From Hyphomonas sp. Mor2 (GTDB lineage Bacteria; Pseudomonadota; Alphaproteobacteria; Caulobacterales; Hyphomonadaceae): 64,000 nt of DNA. This document shows, piece by piece, positions 8,227 through 16,647 of the stretch. The number at the start of each line of letters is the position of its first letter. The stretch's first letter is position 1. A program made the position numbers and the translations under genes. Where the stretch lies: assembly GCF_001854405.1 (NCBI RefSeq), contig NZ_CP017718.1, positions 3,224,001-3,288,000 of the forward strand. The letters run 5' to 3'. The notes beneath the pieces were generated by a model. It searched no databases and was not told where the DNA came from. It was given only the letters and a program-made list of their open reading frames with translations.

Positions 8227-11015
8227 GGGATCACCTCACCGTCCGGATCGGCCTGGAAATCGCCGACCCCTTCATCCTCACCCAGTCGTTCCAGCAAGGC
8301 CGGAATATGGACCTGATCTTCCTTGTAGTTGCCGGTCAGGATGTACATGATCAGATTGATCCCGAACCGGATCGACATTTCGCGTTCCAGATCTCCGCCA
8401 TCGACGGAATAGATCGGCCGCCCTCGATCATCGATCGCCCAGGCGGCCATATAGTCGGCATCGCCCACGAAGAGGCGGCTCACCCCGTCGCCGCGGCGTT
8501 CGGTCTTGTCGACCGCGCCGGTCGCCTCGATCCACAGATTGCGGTTGGAATAGCGGCCGGGAAAGGATTGCAGCAAATAGTAAGACCGGGTCAGCACGTG
8601 ATCTTCCGGCACCGGCGTCAGGGGCGGCGTATCGAGACCGGCCAGGACCGTGTCCAGCCCCTCGAAACTGCTTCCGAGGCCGACCGACCCGCCGCGTCTC
8701 GTGTCGATGAACAGGGCGCCGCCATTGCGCATATAGGCGTTCAGCCGCGCCACGGCAGAATCGCTGAAAGGCTGCGGCGTATCGGGCAGGGCCAGGAACA
8801 GGACCGGATAAACATCCAGCGCATCGGTTTCCAGATTCACCGCATGCGGACTGGCAGGCTCGACGCTGGAGCGGCGATCCAGCACCGCGCGCAATCCTTC
8901 GAGCCCAGACCGGGTCGCGCGATCAGTCCGCTCGTCGCCGGTTTCGATATAGGCAAAGCGCATGTTCAGTGCGGCGGCGGTCTCCTTGTCGAGATCCGCC
9001 TCATCGTCGAAGGTCCGGAACTGTGCCGCGCCGTCGCCCGGCAGGATCAGCGTCCCACTGGTTGCGATCAGCACAATGGCTGCGGCACCGCGGCGCAAGG
9101 CTGGCATGTGTCCAGCCAGCGCCAGCGCGACGATCAAATCCACGCAGAGCAGGACCAGCGCGGCGGAGAGCAACATCCCGCCCAGGCGAAACGTACGCGC
9201 ATCGGCATCGCCCAGCAGCGTCGCGGCAGCGGGCCAGTTGGTGACCGGAATGGCGCGATACTCTGCGGCGACGTTCAGGGCGCGGGTCCCGGCTGGGCCT
9301 TGATACAGGCCCGGTGGATGCTCTTCAGACGGGATCACGGTGCCAAAATCACCGGCGCGCAACGGCGTCGCGCCCGCGCTCGGCTGGGTCAATTGCCCGG
9401 CTCCGTTCAGGGTCAGACTGGGCGAATACAGGCCCTCTTCATCGCTGACCGCTTCGCCGCGCCCGGCCGCGATCGAGCGCCGCAACATATCGACGAAGAC
9501 CCCGGCATAAGGCAGGTCTGACCAATCCGGACCGGCAGTGACATGAAACAGGATCAGCGAGCCTTCGCCGCGCCGATCTGCGGTCACGAGCGGGCTGCCA
9601 TCGGCCAGCCGCGCCCAGGTTCGCCGCGCGAGTTCCGGCCCGGGACGCGCCAGCACCTGCTGGCGGACGCGTATGTCGCCGGGCGCGTCGAGACCTGCGA
9701 AAGGCGAGGAGTCCGGGAAGTCGCCCAATGGCTGCGGTTCTTCCCAGGTCAGGGTGCCGCCGATCGCTCGAGAAGACCGGCGCAATGGTGCAGGCACCAG
9801 ATCGTCACTTCCCGACCCCGCCTGAGGACCGGCCATTCTGGGGCCAGCAAACCGGATCAGCGCGCCGCCCTCTTCAATCCACTCGGTCAGGGCGGTGCGG
9901 GTGGCGCCGTCGATCTGGCCAATATCGGTGAGGATGATGGCGTCTGGGTTTTCATCGATCAGGTCGACCAGCTCGCCCTCGGAAATGGTCGCGAAGGGCT
10001 CGAGGGCCTTGCGCACATAATGGATGTCGGAGAGCAGCGGCTGCGCCGTGCTGTCCCCGCTGGCAAGGCCGACCCGGCGGGTGCGATCCGCACTGTCCCA
10101 GAGCCAGACGGTTCCTGGCGTGGCGGCACCGGTGACCTGGAAGCGGGCAATGCGCGAGAGCGCCGCTGGCGGTAGTGAAAACGTCGCGGTGGCGGCATTG
10201 GCATCTGCTTCAAAGACCAGCTCGGTGGTCGCCAGTGCGGCGCCGTCCAGGGTCAGGGCGGACATGAAATGTTCGGACGGGTCCGAGCCACCAGCGCGGG
10301 CGGCGCTCAGGCTGACCCCATTCGCCGTCGCGCTGAGCCGCGTGATGGCCACCGGGCCCCGGGCGCGGGCGGCATAGATGCTGAGGGGTGCTTTCTCGAT
10401 CAGGGCCCGAGCAAAGGGCGCAGCGCTTTCCGGGTCGAGCCCATCGGTGAGCCAGAGTATGCGTCCGGGCTGCAAGCGGCTGTCGTCCAGGCGCGCCAGG
10501 GCGGCGGCACGGTCGACGCCCCAGGCTTGCGGTTGCAAGGACCGGATGCGCGCATCGAAGGCGGCACGGTCGAGGCGCTCGGCCGGATCAGCCGGGATGC
10601 TGCGCGGCGCGGTGAGCAGAAGATGGGCGGCTGTATCGCGCGACTCGCCATCCAGCGCGGACAAGGCTGCCGTGCGAATCTCGCCCCAGCGTTGGGCGCT
10701 TGTCCAGCCATCATCGACGATCACCAGGACCGGGCCGCTGGCCTCCTCGCCCTGTTGTGTCCCGGGCGCATAGATGGGCAGGGCCAGGCCGAGAATGGCG
10801 AGCGCGGCCGCGCCGAGGCGGAGCAGGAGCACCCACCACGGGGTGCGGGCCGGGGTTTCTTCCCGGGCCTCGACATCGTCGAGCAGGCGCAGACTGGGCA
10901 ATTGAGCCTGCTTCGGCGTCGGCGGGGTCGCACGCAGGATGTACCAGATGATTGGCAAGGCGATCAGGCCAAGCAAGGTGAGCGGTGCCATGAACAGGAA
11001 GGGGCCGAGGGTCAT
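8223..11015 (-). CDS. BatA-domain / DUF4159 membrane protein
   Basis: 930 residues. The N-terminus carries the BatA membrane segment (PLTLLGLIALPIIWYILR, then a soluble loop and a second helix WVLLLRLGAAALAILGLAL). The middle is a VWA/amidotransferase-like periplasmic region with VIVDDGWTS and, around residue 640, another helix pair near LLSAALVLLCVDLIVALALAG. The last ~220 residues, from MRFAYIETGDERTD to FGINLIMYILTGNYKEDQVH, are DUF4159. Known members sit next to moxR and DUF58 genes as here, and the Bat/MoxR systems are linked to stress tolerance and protein-complex maturation; no biochemical role is established. Both ends overlap neighbours by 4 bases, so it is translated in a strict series. 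Confidence 0.85.
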   Translation of the reverse strand: MTLGPFLFMAPLTLLGLIALPIIWYILRATPPTPKQAQLPSLRLLDDVEAREETPARTPWWVLLLRLGAAALAILGLALPIYAPGTQQGEEASGPVLVIVDDGWTSAQRWGEIRTAALSALDGESRDTAAHLLLTAPRSIPADPAERLDRAAFDARIRSLQPQAWGVDRAAALARLDDSRLQPGRILWLTDGLDPESAAPFARALIEKAPLSIYAARARGPVAITRLSATANGVSLSAARAGGSDPSEHFMSALTLDGAALATTELVFEADANAATATFSLPPAALSRIARFQVTGAATPGTVWLWDSADRTRRVGLASGDSTAQPLLSDIHYVRKALEPFATISEGELVDLIDENPDAIILTDIGQIDGATRTALTEWIEEGGALIRFAGPRMAGPQAGSGSDDLVPAPLRRSSRAIGGTLTWEEPQPLGDFPDSSPFAGLDAPGDIRVRQQVLARPGPELARRTWARLADGSPLVTADRRGEGSLILFHVTAGPDWSDLPYAGVFVDMLRRSIAAGRGEAVSDEEGLYSPSLTLNGAGQLTQPSAGATPLRAGDFGTVIPSEEHPPGLYQGPAGTRALNVAAEYRAIPVTNWPAAATLLGDADARTFRLGGMLLSAALVLLCVDLIVALALAGHMPALRRGAAAIVLIATSGTLILPGDGAAQFRTFDDEADLDKETAAALNMRFAYIETGDERTDRATRSGLEGLRAVLDRRSSVEPASPHAVNLETDALDVYPVLFLALPDTPQPFSDSAVARLNAYMRNGGALFIDTRRGGSVGLGSSFEGLDTVLAGLDTPPLTPVPEDHVLTRSYYLLQSFPGRYSNRNLWIEATGAVDKTERRGDGVSRLFVGDADYMAAWAIDDRGRPIYSVDGGDLEREMSIRFGINLIMYILTGNYKEDQVHIPALLERLGEDEGVGDFQADPDGEVIP

Positions 11016-11875
11016 GCCTTGCCCCCAAGCTGTTCCAGCGCAGCAAACAGCGCCGCCGCCCCGCGCAATGCGGTCTGGTCCGTGCGGTGGCGAACCAGGC
11101 TCCAGCCCATGCTGCCGGCGAGGGATTGCAGATTGTTCTCATGTGCGGCGAGCTTGTTCAGATAGTCGTCGCGGACGGTTTCAGCGCGCCCGAACAGGCG
11201 GTCCAGGCCGGTTCCCGGGCGGCTGAAACGCGTGCGGCCAGTATAGGGAAAGGCGTGCTCGATCGGGTCGGACACGGCGAGCAGGACGCCGCTGCGACAG
11301 GTGCTTGCGAGCGGCGCCAAGCGGTCCCGCCAGGTATCGACGCCATCATAAAAGTCACTGGCAATCACCGCCAGCGCTTGCGTACGCGGGGGTTCGAGCT
11401 GGTCTGATGTGGTTGCGAGCAGGTCTTCGGCCAGCTTGTCCGGTGCGGACTTGCCGAGGCTTGGCGCGCGGCTGCCAGAGATCAGGCCAATCCGTTCGCC
11501 ATCCTTGGCGAGCGTGATTCCGAGCGCCAACATGATCGTGCGAGCGCGGTCGGCCTTGGTTTCCCGGCCCGGGTCTCCGGCCCAGTCAAACCCAGCTTGC
11601 GGATCGGTCCAGAACAGGACGGTACGCGCGGTTTCAAGTTCGGTCTCGCGGACAAAATATTCGTCGCTCCGGGCGCTGCGGCGCCAGTCAATGCGGTCGG
11701 CCGCATCGGTCTGGGCATAGCGGCGATACTGCCAGAATTGCTCCCCGGATCCGGCGCGTTTGCGCCCCGCGGCACCTGGATGCACCAGATCGGCGGCAGC
11801 CGCCTGCAGCGACACACCGGGCAATTGGCGGGCCAGCGCCTCAGCATCGGCACGGAGTGTGGTGAGGGAGATCAT
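11012..11875 (-). CDS. DUF58 domain-containing protein
   Basis: 287 residues. The DUF58 core is visible: HPGAAGRKRAGSGEQFWQYRRYAQTDAADRIDWRRSAR (split motif, residues ~30-68) contains the diagnostic G-x-G-x-x-F-x-x-x-R-x-Y-x-x-x-D-x-x-x-x-I-D-W pattern. A VWA-like fold follows (VLFWTDPQAG, LAVIASDFYDG). DUF58 proteins partner MoxR AAA+ ATPases. The start at 11875 is preferred over a longer frame to 11914 because it makes the ATGA overlap with the upstream lipoprotein gene and begins the conserved part. No membrane helix is evident, unlike many DUF58 proteins, so it is probably cytosolic or peripheral. Confidence 0.88.
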   Translation of the reverse strand: MISLTTLRADAEALARQLPGVSLQAAAADLVHPGAAGRKRAGSGEQFWQYRRYAQTDAADRIDWRRSARSDEYFVRETELETARTVLFWTDPQAGFDWAGDPGRETKADRARTIMLALGITLAKDGERIGLISGSRAPSLGKSAPDKLAEDLLATTSDQLEPPRTQALAVIASDFYDGVDTWRDRLAPLASTCRSGVLLAVSDPIEHAFPYTGRTRFSRPGTGLDRLFGRAETVRDDYLNKLAAHENNLQSLAGSMGWSLVRHRTDQTALRGAAALFAALEQLGGKA

Positions 11876-12291
11876 GATTTCCTCAACACGTCTCGCAACA
11901 CTTGTCTGTTGCATTTTCTGTTGAGGGACCTGGTTTCTGAGACTGGTGCCTCTGCAAGATTTCTCATTCTCTCCGTAATCAGCTTTTCTATTTCATCGCT
12001 GACCGGTGGAAATCCACCGTAGGTCAATCGCTCATCATCTGGAGAAATCTCGGTCTCTCCATTTAACAACAAGCGAGATAGTCGAGCATGCATGGCGTGC
12101 ATGTGCGGCCAAATCTGGATGTGGGGCTGGATACCGAGCGCGTGCATTTCATCTTCAAAATGATTGTATGTTTGCCAATCGAATTGTCCGGCGGCCGCGC
12201 AATCCACCAGCAATTGCTGCGATGGCGCGGTTGCGCATGCGTTTATGGCCAGGCCTAAGATCATCGAAACTATCAACCGGGTTGGCTTCAC
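11872..12291 (-). CDS. Small unknown lipoprotein inside the MoxR operon
   Basis: 139 residues starting with GTG. The N-terminus MKPTRLIVSMILGLAINAC is a lipoprotein signal with lipobox INAC and acylated Cys19. The mature part contains a histidine-rich patch, HIQIWPHMHAMHARL, around residues 57-71, and a basic C-terminal tail. I recognise no family. It is joined to moxR upstream (GTGA overlap) and the DUF58 gene downstream (ATGA overlap), so it is an integral cistron of the operon and not a passenger. The neighbouring DNA is less GC-rich than the flanking genes. It may be an envelope-side partner of the MoxR/DUF4159 complex, which is inference. Confidence 0.72.
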   Translation of the reverse strand: MKPTRLIVSMILGLAINACATAPSQQLLVDCAAAGQFDWQTYNHFEDEMHALGIQPHIQIWPHMHAMHARLSRLLLNGETEISPDDERLTYGGFPPVSDEIEKLITERMRNLAEAPVSETRSLNRKCNRQVLRDVLRKS

Positions 12292-13277
12292 GCTGCCTTT
12301 CTCACCAATTCATCAATCAGCGTATTCAGACCCGGTGCTTCCCCGGTCGGGTCGTAACGCATGCCCATACGGTGGGCGAGGCAAGGTTCGGCGAGGGCTT
12401 CGACATCCTCGAGGCTCGGCGCCAGACGACCGCGCAGCAGAGCGCGGGCGCGGCAGGCCAGCATCAGGGCTTGTCCGGCGCGCGGGCTCGGACCCCAATC
12501 AACAAAGCGGCGGACGCGGTCATCCTCGCTCTGCTCAGGCCGCGCGTCGCGGACCAGAGCCAGAATGGCGTTGAGGACGCTTTCGCCGACCGGCATCTTG
12601 CGGACCAAAGCCTGCAATTCGATCAGTTTCTCACCTGTGAGGGCCGTCTCGACCGTCTGTTCGTCGCTGCCGGTTGTCTCGATCAGGATTTTCCGTTCCG
12701 TGTCGAGATCCGGATAGGTCACATCGATCTTGAGCAGGAAGCGGTCGAGCTGGGCTTCCGGCAGCGGATACGTGCCTTCCTGCTCGATCGGGTTTTGAGT
12801 GGCGAGCACATGGAAAGGCGGCGGCAGGTCATAGCGCACGCCCGCGACGGTCACATGCTTTTCCTGCATGGCCTGCAGCAGCGCCGACTGTGTTCGCGGC
12901 GAGGCGCGGTTGATTTCATCGGCCATCAGCAGCGACGTAAAGATCGGGCCTTTGATGAAGCGGAAGGCGCGGCTGCCATCAGCGCCTTCATCGAGCACTT
13001 CCGAGCCGAGAATATCGCCCGGCATCAGGTCCGGCGTGAACTGAATGCGGGCATTGTTGAGCCCAAGCGCGGTGCCGATGGCTTCGACCAGGCGGGTCTT
13101 GGCGAGGCCCGGGGCACCGATCAGAAGCGCATGACCTCCAGCCAGTAGGGCGGACAGAGCCAGCTCGATCACCCGCTCTTGTCCGAACACCGCTTTGGCG
13201 ATCTCGGTCTTCACCTGGGCAAGGGTTTCACCGGCGGCTTCGGCCTGTGTCACAATGGCTGGATTATCGTCTGCCAT
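12288..13277 (-). CDS. moxR: MoxR-family AAA+ ATPase
   Basis: 329 residues. Walker A is LLIGAPGLAKT (residues ~51-61), Walker B LLMADEINRA with the MoxR block RTQSALLQAMQEKHVTV, then sensor-1 VLATQNPIEQEGTYPLPEAQ and the arginine-rich lid. These proteins are chaperone-like ATPases that mature enzyme complexes, working with VWA proteins. It is the first gene of the five-gene minus-strand operon moxR-lipoprotein-DUF58-DUF4159-VWA. The start at 13277 begins MADDNPAIV; the open frame continues upstream but would run through the divergent promoter and the DUF1285 start. Only 52 bases separate it from the divergent DUF1285 gene. Confidence 0.94.
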   Translation of the reverse strand: MADDNPAIVTQAEAAGETLAQVKTEIAKAVFGQERVIELALSALLAGGHALLIGAPGLAKTRLVEAIGTALGLNNARIQFTPDLMPGDILGSEVLDEGADGSRAFRFIKGPIFTSLLMADEINRASPRTQSALLQAMQEKHVTVAGVRYDLPPPFHVLATQNPIEQEGTYPLPEAQLDRFLLKIDVTYPDLDTERKILIETTGSDEQTVETALTGEKLIELQALVRKMPVGESVLNAILALVRDARPEQSEDDRVRRFVDWGPSPRAGQALMLACRARALLRGRLAPSLEDVEALAEPCLAHRMGMRYDPTGEAPGLNTLIDELVRKAA

Positions 13278-13329
13278 GAGCACTCCATCTTCACTATCTA
13301 CACTAGTCGCACTAGGTCTAGGCGAGAAC

Positions 13330-13929
13330 ATGGCGGAGCACCACATGAAATCGGATGGAAAATCAGTGATCTCGCTCGATGACGTTTTGGCCGCAATCGC
13401 GCCAGACGGCATTGATGGTCCACTGCCGCCGGTTCACCTGTGGCAGCCGGAGCGATCGGCGGACATTCAGATGCAAATCCGTGCCGATGGCAGCTGGTGG
13501 CATGAAGGCAGCCGGATCAAGCGCGAGCGGCTGGTAAAGCTGTTTTCCCGCATTCTGCGCAAGGACCCGGACGGGCTGATTTACCTGGTCACGCCATATG
13601 AAAAAGTGATCGTGCATGTCGAGGACGCGCCTTTTGTGGCGGTCCGTGTGGACCGTGTGGGAGACGCCGGGCGCGATCAGGGGCTCGCTTTTACGACAAA
13701 TCTTGGCGATGTGGCACTGGCGGGGTCAGACCTGCCGATCCGCGTCGAAACGGATCCGGAAACGCTGGAACCCAGTCCTTATGTGCTGGTGCGCGACGGG
13801 TTGGAAGCGAAACTGTCGCGACCGGTCTTTTATGAGCTTGCCGATATGGCCGAAGCCTTTGAAGGCTCAGCCGGACAGCTCGGCGTCTGGTCGCAGGGCC
13901 AGTTTTTCGAATTGGGGCCCGCCGCCTGA
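13330..13929 (+). CDS. DUF1285 domain-containing protein
   Basis: 199 residues. Recognised by the stretch DGSWWHEGSRIKRERLVKLFSRIL (split, residues ~56-80) followed by DGLIYLVTPYEKVIVHVEDAPFVA, typical of DUF1285, a small beta-rich family with unknown function that often neighbours Nudix and CCA-adding genes in alphaproteobacteria, exactly as here. Start ATG 13330 (MAEHHMKSDGK) is chosen; ATG 13345 is an alternative. Its stop overlaps the Nudix start (TGATG), implying translational coupling. It is divergent from moxR across a 52-base gap. Confidence 0.85.
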   Translation: MAEHHMKSDGKSVISLDDVLAAIAPDGIDGPLPPVHLWQPERSADIQMQIRADGSWWHEGSRIKRERLVKLFSRILRKDPDGLIYLVTPYEKVIVHVEDAPFVAVRVDRVGDAGRDQGLAFTTNLGDVALAGSDLPIRVETDPETLEPSPYVLVRDGLEAKLSRPVFYELADMAEAFEGSAGQLGVWSQGQFFELGPAA

Positions 13930-14549
13930 TGAGTTTTACCACACTGGACGATTTCCTGTTGCGGGCGAGCGATCGCCTCGACCCGGTCCGGGGGGCGCAA
14001 AGCCTGCCGGAAGTGGGAGATCTGGATTTTGTCGATGAGGATCGCCTGACCACGATCCGGCCCGCGGCGGTGCTTGTTCCGGTGATTCCGCGTCCGACAG
14101 GACCAACGGCTTTGCTGACCCAGCGGCCAGATACGATGGCCTCGCATCCGGGCCAGGTGGCCTTTCCGGGCGGCAAGATTGATCAGGCCGATGCCGATGA
14201 GGTCGCCGCCGCCCTGCGCGAAGCAGAAGAGGAAGTCGGGATTGTCCCCGACACCGTCGAACTGATCGCGCGCTCTGCGCCTTATGTTACCGGCACGGCG
14301 TTCCGGATTACGCCCGTGATCGGCGTCCTGCCGTCTGACTTCCAGGCAAAACCGGACCCGACCGAGGTGGCCGACGTGTTCGAGGCCCCGCTCGATTTCC
14401 TGTTCAACACGGCCAATCACCAGACCGGGACAGCCTTTTACAAGGGGCGTCACCGGGAGTTCACCGAGATGCCATGGCAGGGCTTTCGGATCTGGGGTGT
14501 GACGGCGGGCATCATTCGTGATCTATATGCGAATCTGTATGAGAGCTGA
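13929..14549 (+). CDS. Nudix hydrolase, CoA diphosphatase type
   Basis: 206 residues. The extended CoA-type Nudix box reads HPGQVAFPGGKID (residues ~73-85) and then AALREAEEEVGI (94-105), with the catalytic RExxEE metal site intact. The GQVAFPGG lead-in is the UPF0035/NudL signature that separates CoA pyrophosphatases from general Nudix enzymes. It would cleave CoA or acyl-CoA to phosphopantetheine and 3',5'-ADP. It is coupled to the preceding DUF1285 gene by a one-base stop/start overlap and is followed by the DUF6111-like and CCA-adding genes on the same strand. Confidence 0.92.
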   Translation: MSFTTLDDFLLRASDRLDPVRGAQSLPEVGDLDFVDEDRLTTIRPAAVLVPVIPRPTGPTALLTQRPDTMASHPGQVAFPGGKIDQADADEVAAALREAEEEVGIVPDTVELIARSAPYVTGTAFRITPVIGVLPSDFQAKPDPTEVADVFEAPLDFLFNTANHQTGTAFYKGRHREFTEMPWQGFRIWGVTAGIIRDLYANLYES

Positions 14550-14561
14550 GGAGCGATAAGG

Positions 14562-14969
14562 TTGGGCGCACGTATCTTATTTCAATTGGTGCTGTTCACG
14601 CTGCCCTTCATCCTGTTCGGGGTGTACCGGCTGGCCATTGTCGAGGCAGAGCAGGAGGGGCGAAAGCCCTGGCCGATCCGGCTCCTGTTCGGCGTCGGCC
14701 TCGCCCTGGCGGTGGGGTCCTGGCTGATTTTCATTTTCCTGGACCGCGGCGGCCGGGAAGAATGCTATCGCCCGACACAGATCGTCGATGGCGTGGTTGT
14801 CCCCGGCGAGCGCTATCCGTGTGAGAAGGATCTCGGCGCCATTGGTATTCCGCGCTCGGATGATCCAGGCCGCGAAGCAGCAGGCGTGGGCGAGTCCCAG
14901 ACCACAGATCCCGCGCCGACGACGTCTGACGAAGATACGGCTGAGCCCCTTGAAACCCCTGACCGCTGA
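14562..14969 (+). CDS. Two-helix membrane protein, DUF6111-like
   Basis: 135 residues starting with TTG; a GAGGAG Shine-Dalgarno stands about 8 bases upstream, which supports this uncommon start. Two membrane helices (ILFQLVLFTLPFILFGVYRLAI and LLFGVGLALAVGSWLIFIFL) are followed by a short segment with two cysteines (CYRPTQIVDG..., RYPCEKDLG) and an acidic, T/P-rich tail that is probably disordered. Small proteins of this architecture sit between the Nudix and CCA-adding genes in alphaproteobacteria and are labelled DUF6111; function unknown. Its 3' end overlaps the probable start of the CCA-adding enzyme. Confidence 0.75.
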   Translation: MGARILFQLVLFTLPFILFGVYRLAIVEAEQEGRKPWPIRLLFGVGLALAVGSWLIFIFLDRGGREECYRPTQIVDGVVVPGERYPCEKDLGAIGIPRSDDPGREAAGVGESQTTDPAPTTSDEDTAEPLETPDR

Positions 14970-16146
14970 TTGGCTCAAAGCCGATGACACGCGGCAGGTG
15001 ATCGACGCGCTGCTGGCCGCGCGGGCTGATTGCGCCCGCTTTGTCGGCGGCTGCGTCCGCAACGCCGTGATGGGGCGCGAGGTCGATGATATCGATATCG
15101 CCACGCAGCTGACGCCTGAGCAGACGATCACGGCCCTCGAAGAGGCCGGCCTTCGGGCGATTCCCACCGGATTGGATCATGGCACGGTGACCGCCGTGGT
15201 CGAGGGCAAGCCGTTCGAGATTACCAGCCTGCGGCGGGATGTCGAAACCGATGGCCGCCGCGCTGTGGTGGCGTTTACCGAGGATTGGAGCGAAGACGCC
15301 CAGCGCCGCGATTTTCGCCTCAATGCGCTTTATGCAGGCCCGGATGGCGAGCTGTATGACCCGGTTGGTGGTGGTTATGAAGATGCGCTGGCGGGCCGTG
15401 TGATCTTTATCGGCGACGGCGACGCGCGCCTGCGGGAAGACTATTTGCGGATCCTGCGCTTCTTCCGCTTCAATGCCTGGTATGGCGCCGGCATCGATGC
15501 GGACGGTCTGGCGGCGTGCAAACGGCACGCCTCGGGCCTGACAAAGATCGCTCGTGAGCGGGTGTGGAAGGAGCTCAAGAAGCTGCTGACCGCGCCGTCC
15601 CCGCGCACGGCTGTGGACGCCATGATGACCAGCGCTGTGCTGGATCAGGTCCTGCCCGAGCATTGCGGCGGGGATGGCTTGCATGATCTTGAATTGACCG
15701 AGCAGCTGACCGGCGTTCAACCCGATCCGATGTTGCGCCTGATGGCGCTGTTGCCGCGGACGGCGCTGTCCGTGCAGCAAACCCAGCAATCGCTGCGCCT
15801 CTCCAATCAGGAGGCCGAGCGCCTGACCATGTGGGCGGCGGACAATCTGCCGGAGCCGGTCGGGATGTCGTCCAGGGATTTACGCGCCACATTGTACTGG
15901 CACGGCAAGCAGGCCGTGGTGGACCGGGCGATGCTGGCCGGGGCGGATGTACGTGACCTGCTCGCCGCGATTCGGGCCTGGCGACGACCGGAATTTCCGA
16001 TCACCGGCGATGACGCGCTGGCCGCTGGCCTCGAAGGGCGCGAGATTGGCGAAGCGCTCAGCCGGGTGGCCCGCGTCTGGGTCGACAGTGATTTCTATCT
16101 GGAGCGCGAGGCGCTGTTGCCGCTGCTAGTTCAGGAACAGGATTGA
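14950..16146 (+). CDS. cca: CCA tRNA nucleotidyltransferase / poly(A) polymerase family
   Basis: 398 residues from the proposed start. Class II nucleotidyltransferase motifs: RFVGGCVRNAVMGREVDDIDIAT carries the G-G-x-V-R-(D/N) and catalytic D-x-D, followed by TGLDHGTVTAVVEG, then RRDFRLNAL and DPVGGGYEDALAGRV, and the bent RLREDYLRILRFFRFNAWYG. It repairs or adds the 3'-CCA of tRNA. No ATG exists near the conserved N-terminus; TTG 14950 (giving MKPLTADWLK) is the likely initiation codon, overlapping the upstream gene by 20 bases, with CTG 14941 an alternative. The longer frame from 14788 is rejected because it lies inside the upstream gene. The 3' end overlaps the convergent tspO gene by 21 bases. 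Confidence 0.9.
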   Translation: MKPLTADWLKADDTRQVIDALLAARADCARFVGGCVRNAVMGREVDDIDIATQLTPEQTITALEEAGLRAIPTGLDHGTVTAVVEGKPFEITSLRRDVETDGRRAVVAFTEDWSEDAQRRDFRLNALYAGPDGELYDPVGGGYEDALAGRVIFIGDGDARLREDYLRILRFFRFNAWYGAGIDADGLAACKRHASGLTKIARERVWKELKKLLTAPSPRTAVDAMMTSAVLDQVLPEHCGGDGLHDLELTEQLTGVQPDPMLRLMALLPRTALSVQQTQQSLRLSNQEAERLTMWAADNLPEPVGMSSRDLRATLYWHGKQAVVDRAMLAGADVRDLLAAIRAWRRPEFPITGDDALAAGLEGREIGEALSRVARVWVDSDFYLEREALLPLLVQEQD

Positions 16147-16608
16147 CCCGTTCAGATAGCCAGCCAGACTGACCCAGATCAGATAGGGCAGCATCAGGAT
16201 GACGGCGGTGGTCGAATGTTTCCAGAAGGCTCGCATGGTGGCCAGAATAAGCACCCAGAGCACGGCCATGACGATGATGGCGAGCATCCACTGCCTGAAC
16301 TCGAAAAACATCCAGTTCCAGGCCAGATTGAGGATGAGCGTCGTGAAGTAGAGGCCGAGCGCCGCCGAACAGGCAGCGAAACTGCCGGCCTTGATCCGAA
16401 CCAGGATGGCCGCGAACGCCATCAGCGTGAACAGGACCGGCCAGGCGATGGAGAATACGTATTCGGGCGGCGTCAGTTCAGGTCGGTCGAGGGCCTGAAA
16501 GGTGAAATCGATCGAAGGTCCGGAGACAACCGCCCCCAGTCCCGCTGTTGCAGCGGTTACAGATGCGATCACGAACGTGATCAAGGCTGCGGGTTTGTGA
16601 TCCTCCAT
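16126..16608 (-). CDS. tspO: TspO/MBR family membrane protein
   Basis: 160 residues with five predicted membrane helices. Diagnostic blocks are LTPPEYVFSIAWPVLFTLMA, LNLAWNWMFFEFRQ and LPYLIWVSLAGYLN, matching TspO, whose bacterial members bind porphyrins/haem intermediates and in Rhodobacter modulate pigment gene expression. It lies next to hemF on the same strand, 39 bases downstream of that gene's stop, so a tetrapyrrole link is plausible. The usual first-helix WY motif is weak. It converges with the CCA-adding gene and overlaps its last 21 bases. Confidence 0.88.
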   Translation of the reverse strand: MEDHKPAALITFVIASVTAATAGLGAVVSGPSIDFTFQALDRPELTPPEYVFSIAWPVLFTLMAFAAILVRIKAGSFAACSAALGLYFTTLILNLAWNWMFFEFRQWMLAIIVMAVLWVLILATMRAFWKHSTTAVILMLPYLIWVSLAGYLNGSILFLN

Positions 16609-16647
16609 AAGCGAGCCGTATCAGCTCGCTGCAGATTCGTCACCGGG

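Noticed and set aside
8211..9521. Open frame of 436 codons on the plus strand
   Set aside because: Lies fully antisense to the DUF4159 gene, has no recognisable domain and is rich in Q/R/G/H as expected of a shadow frame in GC-rich DNA.
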